DNA of 5,788 bases from Oscillospiraceae bacterium (lineage in GTDB: Bacteria; Bacillota; Clostridia; Oscillospirales; Oscillospiraceae): NCBI GenBank assembly GCA_031255955.1, contig JAIRRO010000161.1, positions 1 to 5,788 on the forward strand, given 5' to 3'. The notes under the pieces were generated by a model. That model did not search any database, was not told where the DNA came from, and saw only the letters and a program-made list of their open reading frames with translations. Positions 1 through 4,460 of this stretch are shown in pieces (the stretch's first letter is position 1; the number at the start of each line of letters is the position of its first letter). Position numbers and translations under genes: made by a program.

Positions 1-162
1 GATCGCCGTTCCGGCGTAGCCCGCGCCGGTATCAACCGAACCGTCCGAACCGCCCGTTGCGCCCGCCATCATCGGCAGCATCGCCCCCGTTGGCGCGAGC
101 ATTGCCGCCATAATCGCAAGCGACAACAGCACTCCCATAAAACGCTTCGCTATCAGCTTCAT
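1..162 (-). CDS. Exported protein of unknown function, N-terminal fragment with signal peptide (cut by window edge)
   Basis: The minus strand reads from an ATG at 162-160 to the window edge without a stop, giving 54 codons. The start of the protein is a textbook Sec signal peptide: a basic n-region (MKLIAKR), a hydrophobic Met/Leu/Ala-rich core at about residues 8-28, and a small-residue stretch ending near AGA at about residues 33-35 that would suit signal peptidase I. What follows (TGGSDGSVDTGAGYAGT) is Gly/Ser/Thr-rich and looks like a flexible linker at the start of a mature exported or surface protein. No lipobox cysteine is visible, so a lipoprotein is unlikely. A purine-rich GGTGGA about 7 bases upstream may be a weak ribosome binding site, and a good promoter lies further upstream on the same strand. 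The functional domain is outside the window, so no function can be assigned. An overlapping reading frame at 292-32 lacks these properties and is judged spurious. Confidence 0.72.
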   Translation of the reverse strand, partial: MKLIAKRFMGVLLSLAIMAAMLAPTGAMLPMMAGATGGSDGSVDTGAGYAGTAI

Positions 163-257
163 ATTCGTTCCACCGCTTTCGAAAAAAGTATCGCCGCCCG
201 GCGTAAAACCCGCCCGCCGCAGACGTTTTTTGCCCTTTGTCAAATCGCGCTGCGCGC

Positions 258-290
258 GGTGCTTTCCCTGCGGGTTCCCGCCGACGCACC
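258..290 (-). other. Hairpin in the 5' leader of the exported-protein gene
   Basis: On the minus strand GGTGC (290-286) can pair with GCACC (262-258). Inside it GCGG (281-278) pairs with CCGC (273-270) around a GAAC loop. It lies near the 5' end of the predicted leader of about 134 nucleotides, roughly 95 nucleotides before the start codon. It could stabilise the transcript or take part in control. I do not recognise it as a known riboswitch and there is no U-run after it, so it is not a terminator by itself. The pairing is directly visible; the role is inference. Confidence 0.35.
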
Positions 291-303
291 ATATTTAACC
301 TTT

Positions 304-332
304 AGTATATCACAATCCATAATGGATTGCAA
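304..332 (-). promoter_or_regulatory. Sigma-A-type promoter for the exported-protein gene
   Basis: Read on the minus strand there is a -35 box TTGCAA (332-327; consensus TTGACA), a spacer of exactly 17 bases, and a -10 box TATACT (309-304; consensus TATAAT). Transcription would begin near 297 and give a leader of about 134 nucleotides before the ATG at 162. Upstream, at 336-362, is an A/T-rich tract in the position where an UP element would help RNA polymerase bind. The spacer is largely filled by a palindrome, which suggests the promoter may be repressible. Confidence 0.68.
313..329. repeat. Perfect inverted repeat inside the minus promoter (operator candidate)
   Basis: CAATCCAT (313-320) and ATGGATTG (322-329) are perfect 8-base inverted halves around a single A. 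The repeat fills most of the 17-base promoter spacer and covers part of the -35 box, where a dimeric repressor would block RNA polymerase. The symmetry is seen in the sequence; binding by a regulator is inferred. The one-base centre is too tight for a good RNA hairpin, which favours a DNA-binding role. Confidence 0.5.
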
Positions 333-424
333 GGGATTTTAGCAAAAAATTAAAATTTTTGTCGCAAGCCGGTCTTGACAGGGGAAAGATGGCGTGTGGA
401 TGGGAGCAGGTTTGAAACAGGAAT

Positions 425-449
425 GGGTGCGGCGGGGGGTATGGGGGGG
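425..449 (+). other. G-run tract, possible G-quadruplex
   Basis: Within 25 bases the plus strand has G-runs of 3 (425-427), 6 (434-439) and 7 (443-449). If the 7-run is split into two triplets, four G-triplets with short loops are available, as an intramolecular quadruplex needs. An alternative is a conventional stem: GGGTG (425-429) is complementary to CACCC (458-462). The tract sits directly before the multi-hairpin element. No biological role is shown. Confidence 0.3.
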
Positions 450-463
450 TAGGCGCACACCCT

Positions 464-562
464 GTTCCGTAAGGGCGGTTGGCGAACCGCCCGAAAATGC
501 ACGTGCGCCGAAAGTCGCACGTGCAAATAACAAGGAACGCGCAATGCGCGCCCTTACGGGAC
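464..562. repeat. Compact multi-hairpin element (closing stem enclosing three hairpins)
   Basis: A closing stem joins 464-476 with 550-562. Its core CCGTAAGGGC/GCCCTTACGG is 10 perfect pairs, extended by G-C, T-A and one T-G pair. Inside are three hairpins: GGGCGGTT/AACCGCCC (473-480 with 485-492, loop GGCG); TGCACGTGCG/CGCACGTGCA (498-507 with 516-525, 8-base loop); and CGCGC/GCGCG (538-542 with 546-550, loop AAT). A few bases at 473-476 and at 550 are shared between the closing stem and the inner hairpins, so these are partly competing folds. The element lies upstream of both predicted promoters, so it is either a DNA-level repeat unit, such as a dispersed intergenic palindromic element or small non-autonomous mobile element, or a separately expressed small RNA. 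From memory, GC-rich intergenic repeats of this general style occur in clostridial gut genomes; identity with a named family cannot be established here. Confidence 0.55.
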
Positions 563-572
563 GTGGGACACG

Positions 573-600
573 GCGGGGCGTCGAGGACGCCGACCCCCGC
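573..600. repeat. GC-rich hairpin next to the multi-hairpin element
   Basis: GGCGTC (577-582) and GACGCC (586-591) form a perfect 6-base stem around GAG. Alternatively GCGGGG (573-578) pairs with CCCCGC (595-600), enclosing CGTC/GACG and leaving CCGAC unpaired on one side. It follows the closing stem of the 464-562 element by about ten bases and is likely part of the same unit. It lacks a T-run on either side, so it is not an intrinsic terminator. Confidence 0.4.
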
Positions 601-641
601 AAAATGGTGCGATTTCGCAAATAAACAAATTTTCAAAAAAC

Positions 642-665
642 CCGCTTGCATTTTTCTGCAAGCGG
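642..665. repeat. Perfect inverted repeat over the operon -35 region (operator candidate)
   Basis: CCGCTTGCA (642-650) and TGCAAGCGG (657-665) are perfect 9-base inverted halves separated by TTTTTC. The left half contains most of the -35 box and the right half occupies the spacer just before the extended -10. A dimeric repressor of the MarR or TetR kind, families that often control efflux pumps, would occlude the promoter here. The symmetry is observed; the regulator is inferred, and none is encoded in the window. Confidence 0.5.
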
Positions 666-674
666 TGCTATAAT
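646..674 (+). promoter_or_regulatory. Extended -10 promoter of the transporter operon
   Basis: The plus strand has a -35 box TTGCAT (646-651), a 17-base spacer and a perfect -10 box TATAAT (669-674), preceded by TGC (666-668) as in extended -10 promoters. An A/T-rich stretch at 612-640 lies where an UP element would be. Transcription should start near 681, leaving a leader of about 155 nucleotides before the preferred start codon at 837. This is the only strong promoter seen for the three downstream transporter genes. Confidence 0.8.
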
Positions 675-683
675 CTTCTTCAA

Positions 684-700
684 TATACGACGACGGTATA
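684..700. repeat. Inverted repeat at the predicted operon transcription start (operator candidate)
   Basis: TATAC (684-688) and GTATA (696-700) are inverted 5-base halves around GACGACG. The repeat begins only a few bases after the predicted start near 681, a common operator position. It is short, so chance symmetry is possible. Its half-sites differ from those of the 642-665 repeat, so if both are real they would be read by different proteins. Confidence 0.3.
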
Positions 701-819
701 CTCGGAATGCTCAGAAGCGGTACGGCAGTATTGAGAAAAGATGAGAAGCGAAGTAGCGGATTACCTCTTTTTCAAAGACTTTCGGTCCAGGCGGCAGGCG
801 GGCTTATTGTCGAAAAAAA

Positions 820-827
820 AGGGGGAA
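820..827 (+). promoter_or_regulatory. Ribosome binding site that decides the start of the first ABC gene
   Basis: The purine-rich run AGGGGGAA (820-827) lies 9-10 bases before the ATG at 837. The alternative in-frame ATG at 741 is preceded only by TTGAGAAAAG, a poor match. This favours 837 as the start and leaves 741-836 as untranslated leader. Confidence 0.6.
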
Positions 828-836
828 ACGCTTAGT

Positions 837-2597
837 ATGGCGCCATTCAAATGGGTTTGGGAGAACCTGCGGGGTTTTCGCAAGCGGTATCTGCTGTGCT
901 TTTTTATCTCTATGTTAGTACCGTTGTTTTTTCTCATAAATCCGACGTTTCAGCGCAGATTGGTAGACCGCGTGCTGGTGGGCGGTGAGCTTGACCTGCT
1001 TGTTCCGACGGTGACGATGATGTGTCTCGTCACGCTTACGCGCAGCCTGCTGAACTATGCCTCCGTCGCGCTTGTCGAGTCATCCTCACTGGGGCTGGTG
1101 TATAATCTTCGTATGAAGGTTTATCGCCACTGGCAGCGGCAGGATATGCGCTTTTTCAGCGACAACACGGCGGGCGATTTGATGACGATTATGACAAGCG
1201 ATATCGATATGGTGCGTCACAATCTGGTGTTCGTGTTCCGTCAGATAATCTCGTCCGCGCTGCTGTTTCTCAGCGCGTCCATCTATTATTTCGTCATCAA
1301 CTGGCGCTTTGCCCTTGCGATGATTGCCCTAACGCCGTTTATATTCCTTGCGACGTATATCTACAGGGGCAAGGTGCGCGGGATTTATAAAGAACTGCGC
1401 CGCCGCCTGTCGAAGCTGAACACGGACGCGCAGGAGAATATCGAAGGCAACCGCGTTGTTAAAGCCTTTGCGAACGAGGCGTTTGAAATCGAAAAATTTA
1501 ATGCCAAGTCGGACGCCTTCCGCGTTCAAAACCTTGGCGCGCAGTATATCTGGCTCCGCTTTTTTCCGATAATCGAGGGGCTTTCGCAGTCTATGACGGT
1601 GACAACGCTGCTGTTCGGGGGCATTTTCCTCATTAACCGCACCATCTCTCCGGGTGATTTTATGGCGTTTAATTCTCTGTCGTGGGCGGTGACGGAGCCG
1701 CTGCGCCAGCTGGGTCAGCTCTTTAACGATCTGCAGCGCTTTTTCGCCTCCGCTACAAAGATAATGTCTGTATTGGAAGAACGCCCCGCCGTGCAGAACG
1801 CCGAAAATGCCATCGTTCAAGCCGAGCCGTTTCGCGGCGAAATTGAATTTCGCAACGTCAGCTTTTCCTTCGGCGGCAACACGGTGCTGCGCGATGTAAG
1901 CTTTCACGTAAAGCCGGGCGAAACCCTTGCCCTAATGGGCGGCACTGGCAGCGGAAAATCGCTGATTGCCAATCTTATCTCGCGCTTTTATGACGCGGGC
2001 TCCGGCGAGGTGCTTGTGGACGGCGTGGACGTCCGCGATTGGGATTTGACAACGCTGCGCCGCAACATCGGAATGACAACGCAAGAGGTTTTCCTGTTCT
2101 CTGACACGGTGGACGGCAACGTCGCCTACGGCAATTTTGATATGCCGGAGGAGGAGGTTCGCCGCTGCACAGAGCTTGCCGCCGCGCAATTCGTAAACGA
2201 TATGCCGGAGGGCTTTAACACCATCGTGGGTGAGCGCGGCGTCGGACTCTCCGGCGGGCAGAAGCAGCGCATAGCCTTAGCCCGCGCGCTTGCCATCCGT
2301 CCCCCGATTTTAATTCTTGACGACACGACCTCGGCGGTGGATATGGAAACGGAAAAATACATACAAGAGCAGCTGGAATCGCTGGACTTCCCCTGTACGA
2401 AACTGATAATCGCCCAGCGGATTTCCTCTGTGCGCCGCGCGGACTGCATCCTGCTGTTAGAGGACGGGCGCGTCGCGGAGCGCGGAACGCACGACGAGCT
2501 GATAGAGGCGCGCGGCGGATATTACGCCCTGTGGCGCATACAAGCCGGTGTGGACGACGGCACAGAAAAAATGCTGCACGAGCTGCGCAGCTCATAG
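837..2597 (+). CDS. ABC exporter half-transporter, degenerate-ATPase subunit of a heterodimer
   Basis: This 586-residue protein has the usual type IV exporter half layout: a six-helix membrane domain (about residues 17-310, hydrophobic segments near 17-37, 54-80, 133-155, 156-176 and 245-290) followed by a nucleotide-binding domain. Visible motifs are an A-loop aromatic F345, Walker A GGTGSGKS (368-375), Q-loop Q416, signature LSGGQ (471-475), Walker B LILDD (aspartate D495) and D-loop SAVD (499-502). Two catalytic positions are altered: the residue after the Walker B aspartate is D496, not Glu, and the switch histidine is Q527 (IAQR). Both changes are known from the degenerate half of TM287/288-type exporters (YheI/BmrC, LmrC class). 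The signature is intact, so it should complete the active site on the partner encoded 54 bases downstream. The likely role is ATP-driven export of drugs or other small or amphipathic molecules across the cytoplasmic membrane; the substrate is unknown. An ATG at 741 would add 32 polar residues, but 837 has the better ribosome binding site and gives a normal length. Confidence 0.93.
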   Translation: MAPFKWVWENLRGFRKRYLLCFFISMLVPLFFLINPTFQRRLVDRVLVGGELDLLVPTVTMMCLVTLTRSLLNYASVALVESSSLGLVYNLRMKVYRHWQRQDMRFFSDNTAGDLMTIMTSDIDMVRHNLVFVFRQIISSALLFLSASIYYFVINWRFALAMIALTPFIFLATYIYRGKVRGIYKELRRRLSKLNTDAQENIEGNRVVKAFANEAFEIEKFNAKSDAFRVQNLGAQYIWLRFFPIIEGLSQSMTVTTLLFGGIFLINRTISPGDFMAFNSLSWAVTEPLRQLGQLFNDLQRFFASATKIMSVLEERPAVQNAENAIVQAEPFRGEIEFRNVSFSFGGNTVLRDVSFHVKPGETLALMGGTGSGKSLIANLISRFYDAGSGEVLVDGVDVRDWDLTTLRRNIGMTTQEVFLFSDTVDGNVAYGNFDMPEEEVRRCTELAAAQFVNDMPEGFNTIVGERGVGLSGGQKQRIALARALAIRPPILILDDTTSAVDMETEKYIQEQLESLDFPCTKLIIAQRISSVRRADCILLLEDGRVAERGTHDELIEARGGYYALWRIQAGVDDGTEKMLHELRSS

Positions 2598-2637
2598 CGC
2601 GCCGCCGCAAACGATACCCGCGCAAAAATAAAAAATC

Positions 2638-2643
2638 GGGAGG
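2638..2643 (+). promoter_or_regulatory. Ribosome binding site of the second ABC gene
   Basis: GGGAGG sits 8 bases before the ATG at 2652, close to ideal strength and spacing. It lies in a 54-base gap that contains no terminator, so the gene is translated independently from a shared messenger. Confidence 0.8.
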
Positions 2644-2651
2644 CTGACACA

Positions 2652-4427
2652 ATGGCACAGCGAAATAAATACGATATTGACGAACGGCTGGAAAGCCCCT
2701 TTTCATTAAAGCACCTGCGGCGCAGCTTTTTTTACATAAGGCGGCACTGGCGCAAAATGTCGGCGGCGTTTTTGGCGTCGGCGGCGTCCAGCATTCTGGC
2801 GCTGTCGATTCCGATGATGGTTGCCCGCGCGCTGGACTATTCCGTTCCGAACCGCGATGTGCGCGAGCTTGCGATATTAGCGGCGCTGTCCGCCGCCGCG
2901 ATACTCGCCAGCATATTCCTAAACCGTCTGCGCGCCAAGTATATGACAGAGGTCGGGCAGGACATCATCTATGAAATACGCAGCGAGCTGTTCACGCATA
3001 TGCAGGCGCTGCCGTTCTCCTATTACGATAACCGCCCGCACGGCAAGATACTCGTGCGCGTGGTGCAATACGTGAACTCCGTATCCAATATGCTCTCTAA
3101 CGGGATAATTGATTTTATTCTGGAGATTGTGAATATCGTGTTTATCGCGGTGTTTATGCTGGCAACAAGCGTCCGGTTGTCGCTTGTTGTGCTTGCCGGG
3201 CTGCCGATACTGTTTCTGGTGTTCTTCTCGATAAAGCCCGCTCAGCGCCGCGCGTGGCAGAGCGTCTCTAACAAAAACTCCAATCTGAACGCCTACGCCG
3301 CGGAAAGCATAAACGGTATGCGCATCACGCAGATATTCACGCGCGAGGCGAAAAACGAAGAGATTTTTGAGCGGCTGGCGATGGACGCGCGCCGCGCGCA
3401 CTTCCGCGCGGGGCTGATAGCAAACCTCGGCGGTCCCGCCGTTGATAACATCTCGCAGCTTATTTTCAGCTTTTTATATCTCGTCGGGGTGATGTGGACA
3501 GCGCCCGCCGTCAGCTTCGGCGTGATTTTCGCAATGGGCAATTATTCGTGGCGATTCTGGCAGCCCATCAACCGTTTAGCCGCTATTTACAACGACTTTA
3601 TGAACACTATAGCATACCTTGAGCGCATATTTGAAACCATGGATGAGCCGGTGTTAATTGAGGACGCCCGGGACGCGTATGTGCTGCCGCAGATAAGCGG
3701 AGAGGTGGTGTTTGACAACGTCACCTTCGGTTATGACGAGCATACGCGGGTGCTGGACGGACTTTCGTTTAAGATTGAGCCCGGCATGAGCGTCGCGCTT
3801 GTGGGACCCACGGGCGCGGGCAAAACGACGATTGTCAACCTGCTGTCCCGCTTCTATGACGCGCAGGACGGCAGAATACTCATAGACGGGCACGATATTT
3901 CAAAGGTGACGCTGGAGTCCCTGCGCGGCCAGATGGGCATTATGCTTCAGGACAGCTTCATCTTCTCCGGCACCGTTGCGGAAAACATCCGCTACGGACG
4001 CTTGGACGCGAAGCAGGAGGAGCTGGAGAACGCCTCCGGCGTCGTCCACGCGGACGAATTCATCGAAAAGATGGAGGAGCGCTATGAAACGGAGATAAAA
4101 GAGAACGGCGGCAGACTGAGTCAGGGGCAAAAGCAGCTGCTTGCCTTCGCCCGCACGGTAATCGCCGACCCGCGTATATTAATTCTTGACGAAGCCACCA
4201 GCTCCATCGACACGAAAACAGAGAAATACGTGCAGGAGGGCATAAGCCATCTGTTAAACGGCAGAACAAGCTTCATCATAGCGCACCGCCTGTCCACCGT
4301 CCGCGAATGCGATATGATAATGTACATCAAGGACGGCGGCATCACGGAATGCGGCTCGCACGATGAGCTTATGGCAAAGCGCGGCGACTACTATAATATG
4401 TACACGGCGCAGCTTTTGGATTTATAA
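2652..4427 (+). CDS. ABC exporter half-transporter, catalytic subunit of a heterodimer
   Basis: This 591-residue protein has a short hydrophilic N-terminus (about 1-30), a six-helix membrane domain (about 35-320, hydrophobic segments near 36-60, 72-92, 152-172, 175-195, 265-295) and a nucleotide-binding domain. Motifs: A-loop Y361, Walker A GPTGAGKT (385-392, K391), Q-loop Q433, X-loop-like TEIKENGG before the signature, Walker B LILDE with D513 and catalytic E514, D-loop SSID, and switch H545 (IAHR). The signature is LSQGQ (489-493), with Gln replacing the first Gly, as is typical of the TM288/YheH(BmrD)/LmrD partner class. By family rules, its own Walker motifs pair with the intact LSGGQ of the upstream subunit to make the hydrolysing site, while its LSQGQ faces that subunit's defective Walker B and switch. 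It is therefore expected to be the subunit that drives ATP turnover in a multidrug-type exporter. The start has a strong ribosome binding site and the length is normal. Confidence 0.94.
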   Translation: MAQRNKYDIDERLESPFSLKHLRRSFFYIRRHWRKMSAAFLASAASSILALSIPMMVARALDYSVPNRDVRELAILAALSAAAILASIFLNRLRAKYMTEVGQDIIYEIRSELFTHMQALPFSYYDNRPHGKILVRVVQYVNSVSNMLSNGIIDFILEIVNIVFIAVFMLATSVRLSLVVLAGLPILFLVFFSIKPAQRRAWQSVSNKNSNLNAYAAESINGMRITQIFTREAKNEEIFERLAMDARRAHFRAGLIANLGGPAVDNISQLIFSFLYLVGVMWTAPAVSFGVIFAMGNYSWRFWQPINRLAAIYNDFMNTIAYLERIFETMDEPVLIEDARDAYVLPQISGEVVFDNVTFGYDEHTRVLDGLSFKIEPGMSVALVGPTGAGKTTIVNLLSRFYDAQDGRILIDGHDISKVTLESLRGQMGIMLQDSFIFSGTVAENIRYGRLDAKQEELENASGVVHADEFIEKMEERYETEIKENGGRLSQGQKQLLAFARTVIADPRILILDEATSSIDTKTEKYVQEGISHLLNGRTSFIIAHRLSTVRECDMIMYIKDGGITECGSHDELMAKRGDYYNMYTAQLLDL

Positions 4428-4443
4428 ATTTACCCGAATTATT

Positions 4444-4450
4444 AAGGAGA
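4444..4450 (+). promoter_or_regulatory. Ribosome binding site supporting a TTG start for the MATE gene
   Basis: AAGGAGA lies 10 bases before the TTG at 4461. An in-frame TAA at 4443-4445 overlaps its first bases and bounds the reading frame, so the start must lie downstream of it. The next in-frame candidate, ATG at 4515, has only a weak GCAGGA in front. Confidence 0.65.
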
Positions 4451-4460
4451 TGTCTCAGCT

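Larger units (their letters stand above)
163..836. other. Divergent intergenic region, no protein gene
   Basis: This is about 670 bases between the divergently read exported-protein gene and the transporter operon. Short open frames exist on both strands but none has a convincing ribosome binding site or protein-like composition. In order it holds: the minus-strand leader with a hairpin (163 to about 297), the minus promoter and its palindrome (304-332), an A/T-rich tract (336-362), an unremarkable stretch (363-424), a G-run tract (425-449), a multi-hairpin element (464-562), another hairpin (573-600), an A/T-rich tract (612-640), the plus promoter with its inverted repeat (642-674), and the plus leader (about 681-836). 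The two predicted transcription starts are about 385 bases apart, so the central structured part should not belong to either messenger. Confidence 0.7.

Noticed and set aside
163..290. Cyclic-di-GMP-like (GEMM) riboswitch in the exported-protein leader, suggested by AAAGGGCAAA and ACGCC motifs
   Set aside because: The order and spacing of the conserved GEMM blocks and its second helix are missing. A covariance search would settle it; by eye the match is not sufficient.
32..292. 86-codon minus-strand open frame overlapping the exported-protein start
   Set aside because: It is Arg/Gly/Ala-rich low-quality sequence in another frame, with no ribosome binding site. The frame starting at 162 gives a clear signal peptide instead.
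336..366. Possible second minus-strand promoter with -10 TAAAAT at 341-336
   Set aside because: The nearest -35-like hexamer (TTGCGA) is 20 bases away and poor. The tract is better explained as an A/T-rich upstream element of the promoter at 304-332.
375..403. Perfect -35 hexamer TTGACA at 375-380 on the plus strand
   Set aside because: At 17-base spacing the next hexamer is GGATGG, nothing like a -10 box, so there is no promoter support.
464..562. CRISPR array or intrinsic terminator
   Set aside because: There are no regularly spaced identical repeats with variable spacers, and no T-run follows any of the stems.
310..673. Several short open frames on both strands in the intergenic region
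   Set aside because: They run through the hairpin element and G-runs, have Pro/Arg/His-biased composition, lack ribosome binding sites and overlap each other.
2597..2623. GCGCG/CGCGC stem in the gap between the ABC genes as a terminator
   Set aside because: It has only 5 pairs with a 17-base loop and is followed by an A-rich, not T-rich, run on the plus strand.
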